Shown here: piece by piece, positions 34,915-44,069 of the stretch | Numbering within the stretch: the stretch's first letter is position 1 | Layout of the letters: the number at the start of each line of letters is the position of its first letter | Assembly: GCA_947039455.1 (NCBI GenBank) | Contig: CAMQZB010000001.1 | Location: forward strand, 143,877 to 207,876 | Length of the DNA stretch: 64,000 nt | DNA from: an uncultured Clostridia bacterium | Lineage (GTDB): Bacteria > Bacillota > Clostridia > Christensenellales > CAMQZB01 | Direction of reading: 5' to 3' | The notes under the pieces: model-generated | Seen by the model: only the letters and a program-made list of their open reading frames with translations | What the model was told of the DNA's origin: nothing | Database searches by the model: none | Translations under genes and position numbers: made by a program

Positions 34915-36273
34915 ATGAATAATAAATTAAATTTTACAGAAGGAAAAATAGCACCAACATTAGTGCGGTACGCAATACCGCTGATGTTGGCATTAGTGCT
35001 ACAAGCATTATATGGAACAGTAGATCTTATTGTGGTAGGTCTTTTTGGGAGTGAATCAAGCGTAGCAGCTGTTGGAAATGGTAGCCAAATCATGCAATTT
35101 GTTACCGTAGTTGTAAGTGGTTTGACAATGGGTATGACTGTTAAAATCGGTCAATACATGGGCGCAAAGGATTACCAAAAGCTTGCTGATACAATCGGTT
35201 CAGCAATATATTTGTTTGGAATTCTTATAATAATTCTAACTACAGTTATGTTGTCGTTGGTTGAAAACATAGCGATCTGGACAAATATTCCAGAGGTGGC
35301 ACTTACTCAATATATTCAGTATCTAACAACATGTTCAATGGGTATTATATTTATCGTTGCATATAATGTAATTAGTGGTATATTCAGAGGATTGGGCGAT
35401 TCTAAAAAACCGTTGCTATTTATCGCAGTGGCCTGTGTAGTAAACATTGTTGCGGATCTAGTATTTGTTGGAATATTCAAATTAGACGCATTTGGTGCGG
35501 CGTTGGCTACAGTATTAGCTCAGGCCGTAAGTGTAATTTTTTCTCTTGCTCTAATTAAGAAAAGAGGATTTTTCTTTGAATTTAAAAAAGAAAACGTTCG
35601 CTTTAACAAAAAAAGAATAAAAGGAATACTTAAAGTCGGCGGTCCAATATCACTTCAAGACGGATTGACATCGTTTTCTTTCATTATCATTGCTGCAATT
35701 ATTAACCCACTTGGGGTAACAGAGTCAGCAAGTATTAGTATATCTGAGAAAATATTCATGATTTTATCAATAGTATCTATGGCATTTATGTCAGCAATAG
35801 CAACAATTGTTGCTCAAAATGTGGGTGCAAATAAAAATCGTAGAGCATTAGATGTTTTGTTTGCAGGAATGAAGATTTCTGGCTTATTTGGTATTGCAAC
35901 ATTCGCTATGGCGTTCTTTGGTGGAGAGTTTTTGGCATCAATATTCGAAGATTCCCCAGCGGTAATTGCTACTACAGGATTGTATTTAAGGGCAACATCT
36001 TTTGAATATTTATTAACATCAATTTCATTCTGTATGGTAGGATATTTAAACGGTAATAGATGTTCAACATTTAATATGTTCTTAAATATTGCTGTTGCAT
36101 TCTTAATTAGAATTCCACTGTCATATATCTTTAGAACACTTGAAGGCTCAACAATGTTTACAATAGGGCTAGCAGTTCCAATATCTGCCAGTATTGCTCT
36201 AGTGATTTTGTCTGCATACCTAGTTTATTTCTTAAAGAAAAAACAACTAATTGGAAAAAATAAACTACTTTAA
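34915..36273 (+). CDS. MATE family efflux transporter
   Basis: A 452-residue membrane protein with about twelve helices. The N-terminal half shows the usual TLVRYAIPLMLALVLQALYGTVDLIVVG opening in pieces and a GIFRGLGDSKKP loop. The second half repeats the pattern (KVGGPISLQDGL). MATE proteins exchange Na+ or H+ for drugs and metabolites; the substrate is unknown. The ATG at 34915 has AAGGAAG close by; a frame-consistent ATG at 34855 lacks one. Convergent with serA. Confidence 0.9.
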   Translation: MNNKLNFTEGKIAPTLVRYAIPLMLALVLQALYGTVDLIVVGLFGSESSVAAVGNGSQIMQFVTVVVSGLTMGMTVKIGQYMGAKDYQKLADTIGSAIYLFGILIIILTTVMLSLVENIAIWTNIPEVALTQYIQYLTTCSMGIIFIVAYNVISGIFRGLGDSKKPLLFIAVACVVNIVADLVFVGIFKLDAFGAALATVLAQAVSVIFSLALIKKRGFFFEFKKENVRFNKKRIKGILKVGGPISLQDGLTSFSFIIIAAIINPLGVTESASISISEKIFMILSIVSMAFMSAIATIVAQNVGANKNRRALDVLFAGMKISGLFGIATFAMAFFGGEFLASIFEDSPAVIATTGLYLRATSFEYLLTSISFCMVGYLNGNRCSTFNMFLNIAVAFLIRIPLSYIFRTLEGSTMFTIGLAVPISASIALVILSAYLVYFLKKKQLIGKNKLL

Positions 36274-36280
36274 AAATACA

Positions 36281-36316
36281 AAAAAAGAGTTATTGCTTTG
36301 TGCAGTAACTCTTTTA
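36281..36316 (+). terminator. Rho-independent terminator after the MATE gene
   Basis: A 14-bp stem with one G-U pair, extending from AAAAGAGTTA to TAACTCTTTT. Confidence 0.85.
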
Positions 36317-36330
36317 TATATTTAAGCATA

Positions 36331-36360
36331 AAAAGGGGAAGATATTTATCTTCCCCTTTA
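36331..36360 (-). terminator. Rho-independent terminator after serA
   Basis: A 13-bp perfect stem (36332-36344 with 36347-36359) is followed on the minus strand by a T run. It lies 15 bases beyond the serA stop. Confidence 0.85.
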
Positions 36361-36374
36361 GTGTATTTATGATC

Positions 36375-37541
36375 TTATCGAATAATACGAACTCTAATCA
36401 TACCTTCAATTTCTTTTAAACCGTCTATTACAGCACTGTCAATATCGCTGTCGATATCTATAACAGTATAGGCATATTCGCCGTTGTTTTTATTTAATAG
36501 ATTTGAGATGTTAAGTTCACTGTCGGAAATCTTTTGAGTGATTTTATTTAAAATGCTTTTAATATTCGCGTGAATCAGCGTAAGTCTAGCAATGCCTTGA
36601 CGTGGTAGGTTACAGTAAGGGAAGTTCACGCTATTTGTGATGTTTCCGTTTTCAATATAATCAGTTAACGCTTTAGCCGCTGCATATGCACAATTATCTT
36701 CAGCTTCAGGGGTTGACGCACCAAGATGTGGAAGCGTTATAATGTTATCTTTTCCAATAAGTTTTGCATTAGGGAAATCAGTGAAATACGCGCCTGCTTT
36801 ATTATTGGAAATTGCTGTTATAATATCGTCGTCACAAACTAGTTCTCCACGGGCGCAGTTGATTATTTTAACATCAGGTTTCATTTTGCCAATGGTAGTG
36901 CTGTTGATTATTTCATTTGTAGTCTCAGTCAAAGGTAAATGAAGTGTTAGATAATCACAACTTGAAATTAGTTCATCAAAGTCAGTAACATGTTTCACTG
37001 AACGTGATAAATTCCAAGCGCTGTCAATAGAGATAAATGGATCGTATCCATAAACTTCCATGCCAAGAGATATTCCAAGGTTAGCAACTAAAGCACCAAT
37101 AGCACCAAGTCCAACTACAGCTAGTTTTTTCTTGTAAAGTTCAGGTCCAACGAATTCGCCTTTGCCTAATTCTACAAGTTTAGGAACATCGTTTCCTTTG
37201 TCTTTAAGTGTATTTACCCAAGCGATTGATTGGGCAATTTTACGAGAAGTCATTAGTAACGCAAGCAAAACGTGTTCTTTAACAGCGTTGGCATTAGCTC
37301 CTGGAGTATTAAAAACTACAACGCCTTTTTCAGTGCATTTTTCTACAGGAATATTGTTAACACCAGCACCGCAACGAGCGATTGCAAGAAGATTTTCTTG
37401 TAATTCATAGTCGTGCATTTTAAAACTGCGAAGCATAATTCCTTGAGGATTTACCTCATTTTTTGAGTAGTTATAGATATTGGTATCAAAAACGCTGTCA
37501 GCAACGGGGCTGATGTCGTTTAGTTTTAATATTTTATTCAT
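36375..37541 (-). CDS. serA: D-3-phosphoglycerate dehydrogenase
   Basis: A 388-residue 2-hydroxyacid dehydrogenase, the first step of serine synthesis. The NAD-binding GLGAIGALVA motif is near residue 146, the catalytic arginine is in the INCARGELV block, and the His/Glu pair is in PHLGASTPEAE. A C-terminal ACT-like domain (from about 315) suggests serine feedback control. It is downstream of serC on the same strand, 61 bp away, and the two form one operon. No serB lies in the window. The start ATG has AAAGGGG before it. Confidence 0.93.
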   Translation of the reverse strand: MNKILKLNDISPVADSVFDTNIYNYSKNEVNPQGIMLRSFKMHDYELQENLLAIARCGAGVNNIPVEKCTEKGVVVFNTPGANANAVKEHVLLALLMTSRKIAQSIAWVNTLKDKGNDVPKLVELGKGEFVGPELYKKKLAVVGLGAIGALVANLGISLGMEVYGYDPFISIDSAWNLSRSVKHVTDFDELISSCDYLTLHLPLTETTNEIINSTTIGKMKPDVKIINCARGELVCDDDIITAISNNKAGAYFTDFPNAKLIGKDNIITLPHLGASTPEAEDNCAYAAAKALTDYIENGNITNSVNFPYCNLPRQGIARLTLIHANIKSILNKITQKISDSELNISNLLNKNNGEYAYTVIDIDSDIDSAVIDGLKEIEGMIRVRIIR

Positions 37542-37602
37542 ATTGTCCCCTTTAATAATTTTAAATAGTCTTAAACTTATTTTTGATATAAGTATTTAAT
37601 AT

Positions 37603-38679
37603 TCATTTATTTTCTAATTCGAATTTTTTCATAAATTCAACTAAGTGGTAAATGCCTTCAATAGGCATTGCGTTGTAGATAGATGCACGCATACCACCAA
37701 CAAGCTTATGACCTTTAATAGAAGCAATTCGATTTTTGCTTGACTCTTTTACGAATAGCTCGTCTAGTTCTTTTGAAGAAGTAGTGAAAGGCACGTTCAT
37801 TATAGAACGATATTCTGATTCAACATTATTTGTATAGAAAGAAGAATTGTCGATAAAATCGTAAAGCAAGTTTGCTTTAGTATTATTATGTTTTTCTACT
37901 TCGGATAGACCACCAAGTTCTTTCAAGTGACGAAGTGTTAACATTGCCATGTAAATAGGGTAGCAACTTGGAGTGTTGTATAACGAATTTTCATCTGCTT
38001 GTGTTTTATAATCAAGCATAGTAGGGCAAATTTCAAGTGCGTTACCAATTAAATCTTCACGAATAATAACTACAGTCAAACCCGCTGGTCCAATATTCTT
38101 TTGAGCTCCTGCATAAATTAAACCAAACTTACTTATATCAATATTACGTGATAAAATATCAGATGACATATCGCAAACTAGTGGTGCTAAAGTTGTAGGA
38201 AATTCAGTATAACGAGTACCGAAAATGGTGTTGTTAGAAGTGATGTGGCAGTAATCTACATCGTTAGAAAAATTCAATTCGGATAGTTTTGGAATGTATG
38301 TATTGTTTTTATCAAAAGTATTGGCAACAATGTTTACATCACCATAATGTTTAGCAAAAGAAGCTGATTTTTTTGCAAAGTTGCCAGTAACTACATAATC
38401 AGCTTTTTTGTGTTTATTCATCAAGTTTAAAGGCACAGCGTCAAATTGCATAGTGGCGCCACCTTGTAATAACAAAACTTTATAGTTTTGAGGGATTTTA
38501 AGTAATTCTCTAAAAAGCGAGATTGTTTCCTCCACAATAGCAACATATGGGGCACTGCGGTGGCTCATTTCGCACACGCTGATACCTGTATTATTGTAAT
38601 CAAGCATTTCGCTTGAAGCTTTTGCTAGAACATTTTCAAAAATCATTGATGGTCCTGCTGAAAAATTATATACTCTCAT
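37603..38679 (-). CDS. serC: Phosphoserine aminotransferase
   Basis: A 358-residue PLP aminotransferase that forms phosphoserine from phosphohydroxypyruvate and glutamate. The opening FSAGPS, the EMSHRS block and the PLP lysine in GAQKNIGPAGL are diagnostic. The start ATG follows AGGAGGG. A promoter (TTGCTA, 17 bp, TATAAT) lies at 38712-38740. It is the first gene of serC-serA. Confidence 0.95.
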   Translation of the reverse strand: MRVYNFSAGPSMIFENVLAKASSEMLDYNNTGISVCEMSHRSAPYVAIVEETISLFRELLKIPQNYKVLLLQGGATMQFDAVPLNLMNKHKKADYVVTGNFAKKSASFAKHYGDVNIVANTFDKNNTYIPKLSELNFSNDVDYCHITSNNTIFGTRYTEFPTTLAPLVCDMSSDILSRNIDISKFGLIYAGAQKNIGPAGLTVVIIREDLIGNALEICPTMLDYKTQADENSLYNTPSCYPIYMAMLTLRHLKELGGLSEVEKHNNTKANLLYDFIDNSSFYTNNVESEYRSIMNVPFTTSSKELDELFVKESSKNRIASIKGHKLVGGMRASIYNAMPIEGIYHLVEFMKKFELENK

Positions 38680-38711
38680 ATTTCCCTCCTAATTAATTAT
38701 AAATTATTGAT

Positions 38712-38740
38712 ATTATACAATATTGATAAAATTTTAGCAA
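38712..38740 (-). promoter_or_regulatory. Promoter of serC-serA
   Basis: On the minus strand, -35 TTGCTA (38740-38735), a 17-bp spacer and a perfect -10 TATAAT (38717-38712). Confidence 0.75.
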
Positions 38741-38887
38741 TCAAAATAGCGTTAATCCTAAAAATAATTTAGTTTAATAAAGTGATTTATTGAAATGATG
38801 AAACATTTCTGTAATAAGCTATTTATAGATTCAATTACATTATAATATAAGAGTATATGAATATAGGGGCGTTGGTGTGATTATATA

Positions 38888-38923
38888 CAAAAAAAAAGAC
38901 TATATCAAATGATATAGTCTTTT
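38888..38923 (-). terminator. Terminator of rnpB
   Basis: A 13-bp perfect stem (38894-38906 with 38911-38923) is followed on the minus strand by nine Ts, directly downstream of the RNase P RNA. Confidence 0.85.
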
Positions 38924-38935
38924 ACAAATTCAAAA

Positions 38936-39279
38936 GAATTTCAAGATAATCTATAAGCCGAGTTCTGTATTAGACGGTCATCTATCTACGTATACTGTTG
39001 CCAGTATCTTTTAGCGACGGTTTAGGTATTAACGGCGGGCACCATACCAATTTATCTTGCATCAAGTGGGGTTTACATAGCCTCCAATGTCACCATCGGA
39101 GCGGTGAGCTCTTACCTCGCCTTTCCATCCTTACACTAGCCGAAGCTAATGCGGTCTATTTCTGTTGCACTATCCTTAAAGTCACCTTCAGTGGGCGTTA
39201 CCCACCACTCTGCCCTGCGATGCTCGGACTTTCCTCGTTGACATCACTGTCACCGCGACCATCTGGTTATCTTGAAACC
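38936..39279 (-). ncRNA. rnpB: RNase P RNA
   Basis: Catalytic RNA of ribonuclease P, about 344 nt. On the minus strand the conserved GAGGAAAGTCCGAGC block (P4 5' side) and ACAGAACTCGGCTTATAGATT (P4 3' side) are present at the expected spacing, along with GGTAAGAGCTCACCG. The ends pair through TTTCAAGATAA and TTATCTTGAAA as helix P1. A promoter (TTGCTT, 18 bp, TATAAT; 39315-39286) and a terminator bracket it. Ends are accurate to a few bases. Confidence 0.95.
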
Positions 39280-39285
39280 TTTTGA

Positions 39286-39315
39286 ATTATATCATAAATA
39301 TTATAGAAAAAGCAA
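39286..39315 (-). promoter_or_regulatory. Promoter of rnpB
   Basis: On the minus strand, -35 TTGCTT and -10 TATAAT with an 18-bp spacer. The implied start is near 39279. Confidence 0.7.
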
Positions 39316-39404
39316 CAAAAAAAACATAGTAGTGGTGTAATTCTCATATTTTCATAATATTGGCAGTTGAATTTCACAGCAATTAAATAAAAACTGCAAT
39401 TTCC

Positions 39405-39433
39405 TTGCATTTAAACGAATAATGGTTTATAAT
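39405..39433 (+). promoter_or_regulatory. Promoter overlapping the start of rarA
   Basis: A -35 TTGCAT (39405-39410), a 17-bp spacer and a perfect TATAAT (39428-39433). The expected start of transcription coincides with the ATG at 39440. Confidence 0.7.
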
Positions 39434-39439
39434 ACAAGC

Positions 39440-40741
39440 ATGGATTTATTTGATTTTAACTATAATGAAGAAAACAATTTAACAACAAAACCGCTAGCGG
39501 ATAGAATGAGAGCAACAAGTTTAGATGATTTTTTTGGACAAAAACACATTGTTGACAAAAACTCTCTATTATCAAGAGCGATTCGTGCGGATAAATTAGG
39601 AAGCTGTATTTTTTGGGGACCTCCAGGTTGCGGAAAAACTACACTAGCTAATATAATTTCACATATGACTAAAGCGCATTTTGTAAAATTAAATGCCGTT
39701 ACATCAGGTGTTGCTGATGTTAAAAAAGTAGTGGAGCAAGCTCGAAGTGATTTGAAGATGTACGGAAAGAAAACCTACTTATTGCTAGACGAGTGCCATA
39801 GATTTTCTAAAACTCAAAGTGATAGTTTGTTGCCAGCAATTGAGAATGGTGACATATTATTTGTTGGAAGCACAACGGAAAATCCATATATTGCCATGAC
39901 TCCAGCAATTGTTAGTCGTTGCCGAGTTTTTGAACTTAAAAAATTAACTGATAATGATATAAAAGAGGGCGTTTTGCAATGCTTAACGGATACTCGTGGA
40001 TTGGCTCATATGAAAGTTGATATCGAAGATGGGGCTATGAATCACTTGATACACTTTGCAAATGGTGATTTAAGAAATGCATATAACTCTTTAGAATTAG
40101 CTGTTTTGTCTACATTTGCAGACGCTGACGGTGTAGTGAAAATTACGCTAGCTGATGCGGAGGAATCTACTCAACAAAGAGCGATTTCCGTAGATGAAAA
40201 TTTGTATTATGATTTACTATCTTCATTTTGCAAAAGTTTACGTGGAAGCGATGTTGATGCAGCAGTATATTATTCTGAAAGGCTGATTGTTGCGGGCTGT
40301 AGTCCATTATTGATAGCACGTAGATTAGTTGCACACGCATCGGAAGACGTTGGACTTGCAAATCCTCAAGCTATGGTTATGGCAATCAGTGCATACACTG
40401 CTTTTGAAAAGTTAGGTTTGCCTGAGGGGCGATTACCGTTGACTCAGGCAATAATGTACGTGTGCCTTTCTCCTAAATCAAATTCGGTATATACAACCCT
40501 TGCAAACGCCAATTATGACGCCGTAAACAACAGTGACGACAATGTTCCACTGCATTTACGTGATATGCACTATAAAGGGGCTGAATCTAGAAACGGAGTA
40601 AGTGAATATTTATATCCACATGATTTTGGTGGATATGTAAAACAACAATATTTGCCTGAAAACTTAAAAGATAGAAAATACTACTATCAAAATTTTAATG
40701 GTGAAGAAGGCAAAATGAAAAACCCAAAAGATGATGATTAA
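39440..40741 (+). CDS. rarA: Replication-associated recombination protein A (RarA/MgsA AAA+ ATPase)
   Basis: A 433-residue clamp-loader-like AAA+ ATPase acting at stalled replication forks. Walker A is GPPGCGKTT, Walker B is LLLDECHRF, sensor 1 is GSTTEN, and the arginine-finger region is IVSRCRVF; the C-terminal tetramerisation domain follows (SLELAVLST onward). Two in-frame ATGs exist, 39422 and 39440. The first lies within the promoter region; the second fits the predicted transcript start, and no ribosome site precedes either, so a leaderless mRNA is likely. An NTF2-like gene follows. Confidence 0.9.
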   Translation: MDLFDFNYNEENNLTTKPLADRMRATSLDDFFGQKHIVDKNSLLSRAIRADKLGSCIFWGPPGCGKTTLANIISHMTKAHFVKLNAVTSGVADVKKVVEQARSDLKMYGKKTYLLLDECHRFSKTQSDSLLPAIENGDILFVGSTTENPYIAMTPAIVSRCRVFELKKLTDNDIKEGVLQCLTDTRGLAHMKVDIEDGAMNHLIHFANGDLRNAYNSLELAVLSTFADADGVVKITLADAEESTQQRAISVDENLYYDLLSSFCKSLRGSDVDAAVYYSERLIVAGCSPLLIARRLVAHASEDVGLANPQAMVMAISAYTAFEKLGLPEGRLPLTQAIMYVCLSPKSNSVYTTLANANYDAVNNSDDNVPLHLRDMHYKGAESRNGVSEYLYPHDFGGYVKQQYLPENLKDRKYYYQNFNGEEGKMKNPKDDD

Positions 40742-40768
40742 ATTGTTAAATTGATGAGAGGTTTATTA

Positions 40769-41152
40769 ATGGATAAAAAAGTAATAGTTAAAAATTTTTG
40801 GAAAGACGTAGCTTCACAAAGCGCTAGTTCCTTGCTTAAATACTTTCAAGAAAACGCAATTGTAAATTGGAACAACACGAATGAGAAATTCACAGTAGCG
40901 GAATACATAAGAGCAAACTGTGAGTATCCAAATAAATGGAACGGAGAAGTAGAACGTATTGAAGAAATTGGTAATACAGTCATAACTGTTGCAAGAGTAT
41001 GGCAAGTTCCTGAGGGTGTATCCGTCCATGCAGTTTCATTTTTTCAGTTCAATAGTAGTAATAAGATTACATTGCTGAATGAATATTGGGGCGATGACGG
41101 AATACCTCCACAATGGAGAATAGCCAAGAATATAGGAAAATATATTAAGTAG
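40769..41152 (+). CDS. NTF2-like (SnoaL-type) small protein
   Basis: About 127 residues, resembling the NTF2/SnoaL cone-shaped fold. It begins with an N-terminal helix (VIVKNFWKDVASQ) and proceeds to repeated strands with a WQVPEGVSVHAVSFFQF segment and a conserved-looking EYWGDDG turn. Family members are enzymes, ligand-binding proteins or have no known activity. I prefer ATG 40769, with AGAGG upstream, over the upstream TTG/ATG. It follows rarA within 27 bp and is likely co-transcribed. Confidence 0.75.
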   Translation: MDKKVIVKNFWKDVASQSASSLLKYFQENAIVNWNNTNEKFTVAEYIRANCEYPNKWNGEVERIEEIGNTVITVARVWQVPEGVSVHAVSFFQFNSSNKITLLNEYWGDDGIPPQWRIAKNIGKYIK

Positions 41153-41196
41153 AAAACTAACAACATATATGATGAAATATTAAAATGTAACTTTAG

Positions 41197-41222
41197 TGGC
41201 AGTCAGAAATGGCTGTCATTTT
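41197..41222 (+). terminator. Rho-independent terminator with GAAA tetraloop
   Basis: A 9-bp stem (two G-U pairs) is closed by a GAAA loop and followed by TTTTG. Confidence 0.75.
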
Positions 41223-41317
41223 GTAAATAATGGCTAATACAATACAAAACAAGAATAAACAAATATAGATTAAAATCACTTTTAATATTCTTAATATAAT
41301 CTTAATGATTTACATAC

Positions 41318-41346
41318 TTGATTATTAATCTTTGATATTATATAAT
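41318..41346 (+). promoter_or_regulatory. Promoter of the two-component system, with upstream TTAAT repeats
   Basis: A -35 TTGATT (41318-41323), a 17-bp spacer and TATAAT (41341-41346). Just upstream are TTAAT repeats at 41282, 41291 and 41302, spaced by 9-11 bp, which could bind an OmpR-type regulator and allow autoregulation. Confidence 0.65.
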
Positions 41347-41370
41347 ATAACTAAGGTCGGGAGGATAACT

Positions 41371-42066
41371 ATGTACAATATATTAATTTGCGACGATGAA
41401 AAAGACATCGTCAATGCACTAAAGATTTATCTAGCGGATAGCAACTATACTTTTTTTGAAGGAAGTACAGGGCAAGATGCTGTTGATATTATTAAAAATA
41501 ATGAAATTCATTTGGTTTTGTTAGATATTATGATGCCAGTAATGGACGGAATTTCTGCTATGGTTGAAATACGAAAAATTAGCAATGTTCCAATAATTTT
41601 GCTTACAGCGAAAAGCGAAGATAATGACAAAGTATTAGGACTTACGGTTGGTGCAGACGATTATATCACAAAACCATTTAATCCTATTGAAGTTATGGCA
41701 AGAGTACGATCTCAGTTACGCAGATATATGCAATTAGGTGGAACGGAAGTGAAATCAAGTGTGTTACGTATTAAAGGAATTGAGCTTGACGATAATGCTA
41801 AGATTGTAACGGTGGACGGAGATGAAGTTTCATTAACGCCCATTGAATTTGATATATTAAAATTCCTTATGGAAAATTGTAATAAAGTATATTCGCCAAA
41901 AGATATTTATCGAGCTGTTTGGAAAGATAGTCCAGTAGGTAGCGAAAATACTGTTGCTGTTCATATAAGGCATGTACGTGAAAAAATCGAAATAAATCCT
42001 AATGAGCCAAGGTATTTGAAAGTAGTTTGGGGGCAAGGTTACAAGATTGAAGGAGATAATAAATAA
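41371..42066 (+). CDS. OmpR-family response regulator
   Basis: A 231-residue regulator. The receiver has the acidic pair (ICDDEKD), the phosphorylated aspartate in LLDIMMP, the switch threonine in LLTAKSE and the lysine in TKPFNP. A winged-helix DNA-binding domain follows (SLTPIEFDILKFL ... VAVHIRHVREKIE). The ATG at 41371 has a GGGAGG site. Its stop overlaps the start of the kinase gene (TAATG). The pair controls unknown targets; the downstream hydrolase and VTT genes are candidates. Confidence 0.93.
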   Translation: MYNILICDDEKDIVNALKIYLADSNYTFFEGSTGQDAVDIIKNNEIHLVLLDIMMPVMDGISAMVEIRKISNVPIILLTAKSEDNDKVLGLTVGADDYITKPFNPIEVMARVRSQLRRYMQLGGTEVKSSVLRIKGIELDDNAKIVTVDGDEVSLTPIEFDILKFLMENCNKVYSPKDIYRAVWKDSPVGSENTVAVHIRHVREKIEINPNEPRYLKVVWGQGYKIEGDNK

Positions 42067-44054
42067 TGAGTAAAAATATAAATGATGATAAAATTGTTCT
42101 TGAAAATATAGACAACAATAATGATAATATTGGCAAAACGCCATCAAAGATAATGAAAATTCTGTACAGATTGCCATCAAAAATCATAGCGGTAATACTG
42201 TTTGTAATCATGTCAGTTACTGCTGTGGCAAGCATATTTGGTGCGACGTTTATGGTTAGCGAACATTACTATAGCAAAAATATAGAAGAAGTGAAAAACG
42301 ACATATTTGAAAGAAATGCATATATAGAAGCGGAACGGGGATTTGAATCTTTTCTTAGAGATGATTTTCGATATATTGACAGTATCACACATGGCGGAAA
42401 TATCGACATTGAGTATTTTATTGAGATAGATGATGTTAAATCAACTTACGTTACTAAAAATATAGACAAAACTAACGCAACAATATATGAATTTGATGTA
42501 GATAGTTCAATTAGTTACGAAGATGAAAATGGAGAATGGACTTCAAAGTGGTATGTTGCAACAGCCAAGGTTTATCTAGATGAAAGTCTTGCAAACTATG
42601 ATTCATTTTATATATTAAATAAAATAGTAAATGAAACATGGGGAATGAAGGTTTCTATCTGGATAATATTCGGAATTTCAGTAGTATCAACTATTGGATT
42701 ATTTGTGCTTTTGATGTTCATGGCTGGAAGAAAACCTAGCGAAAAAAAGAAAATAAATACTTGGTTCAATAAAATTCCATTGGAAATTATACTTGCTGCC
42801 ATAGCATTCGCAGTGTTTATGTTATATGCAATGAGTTATGAATCATTTATCTATTCAAATAGTGCTCAAGCGTTTATTGTACCAGTTATAGGTGCTTTAG
42901 GGATATCAGCAATATTTGCTCTGTTATCAATGGAAATTGCAAAGAGAGTTAAAAACGGTACGATTTTCAAGTATACATTAATACATTATTTGGTGCTAGG
43001 GCTTATAATAGTTGGAAAATTTACTGGAAAATTGTTTAAAACGGCATTTGTAAATATGCCACTAATTTGGAAGTCAGTATCAGTATATTGGGGCATTAGT
43101 TTAGTGTATCTATTATTACTAGCAATTTCTAGCGGATTAGAATATTTTAGTTACTTTATATTGTTATGGGTATTGCCAAACATAGTGTTATTCCCACTGG
43201 TTGTATATCTTGCAATTGTGTTAAAGAGATTGTTGAAGGGTTCAGATATAATATCACATGGCAATTTAAACTATGAAGTTGACACTAAGCATATGGTTTG
43301 GGAATTTAAACAAGCTGGGGATAATCTAAATGCGATGTCAATCGGTATGGCTAAAGCTGTTGAAGAAGGTATGAAAAGCGAGCGTTTCAAAACCGAACTT
43401 ATTACTAACGTTAGTCACGATATTAAAACACCTTTAACATCAATTATCAATTACGCTGATTTGATTAGTAAAGAACCATGCGATAATACTAAAATCACTG
43501 AATATAGCGAAGTTCTTCACCGTCAATCAGAAAGGTTGAAGAAACTCATTGAGGATCTAGTCGAGGCTTCTAAAGCTACATCAGGAACTGTTGATGTGAA
43601 TTTGCAACCACTAAAAGTTGGGGTAATGATTACTCAAATTATGGCTGAATACGAAAGCAAATACGATAATGCTAATTTGAAATTAATATGTAATAATCCA
43701 AACGAAAACTTGAAAATTTCAGCTGATGGTAAGTTGCTGTTCAGAGTGTTTGATAATTTATTCAGCAACGCATTTAAGTATTCTTTAGAGGGTACAAGAG
43801 TGTATGTTTCTGTTGAGGAAATTGCAAGCGAAGTTGTTGTTACTTTGAAAAACACTTCAAGATACGAATTGAACATGAGTGCTGAGTCATTAATGGAAAG
43901 ATTCGTTAGAGGCGATTTGTCAAGGAATTCAGAAGGTAGTGGACTTGGATTATCTATAGCTAAAAGCTTAACTGAACTACAAAACGGAAAAATAGATTTA
44001 ACAGTAGACGGTGATTTATTCAAAGTAGCTGTGAAATTTAAAAAAATACAATAA
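42066..44054 (+). CDS. Membrane sensor histidine kinase
   Basis: A 662-residue kinase with an unusually large membrane region. A first helix (about 35-58) is followed by an extracytoplasmic domain of ~130 residues, and then six or so more helices to about residue 400. The phospho-acceptor is in VSHDIKTPLTS. The ATPase region shows the N box (DNLFSNAFKYS) and a G box (GSGLGLSIA). A HAMP-like linker precedes the histidine. It pairs with the OmpR-type regulator upstream. The extra helices resemble kinases with intramembrane or stress-sensing roles, but the signal is unknown. Confidence 0.9.
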   Translation: MSKNINDDKIVLENIDNNNDNIGKTPSKIMKILYRLPSKIIAVILFVIMSVTAVASIFGATFMVSEHYYSKNIEEVKNDIFERNAYIEAERGFESFLRDDFRYIDSITHGGNIDIEYFIEIDDVKSTYVTKNIDKTNATIYEFDVDSSISYEDENGEWTSKWYVATAKVYLDESLANYDSFYILNKIVNETWGMKVSIWIIFGISVVSTIGLFVLLMFMAGRKPSEKKKINTWFNKIPLEIILAAIAFAVFMLYAMSYESFIYSNSAQAFIVPVIGALGISAIFALLSMEIAKRVKNGTIFKYTLIHYLVLGLIIVGKFTGKLFKTAFVNMPLIWKSVSVYWGISLVYLLLLAISSGLEYFSYFILLWVLPNIVLFPLVVYLAIVLKRLLKGSDIISHGNLNYEVDTKHMVWEFKQAGDNLNAMSIGMAKAVEEGMKSERFKTELITNVSHDIKTPLTSIINYADLISKEPCDNTKITEYSEVLHRQSERLKKLIEDLVEASKATSGTVDVNLQPLKVGVMITQIMAEYESKYDNANLKLICNNPNENLKISADGKLLFRVFDNLFSNAFKYSLEGTRVYVSVEEIASEVVVTLKNTSRYELNMSAESLMERFVRGDLSRNSEGSGLGLSIAKSLTELQNGKIDLTVDGDLFKVAVKFKKIQ

Positions 44055-44069
44055 AAGGTAAAAATTATT

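Noticed and set aside
38820-38886. TATAAT at about 38840-38845 on the plus strand as a small-RNA promoter
   Set aside because: No -35 at proper spacing and only ~50 nt before the rnpB terminator; too weak to call.
38998-39285. 95-codon plus-strand frame
   Set aside because: It lies wholly antisense to the RNase P RNA, whose conserved blocks explain the sequence.
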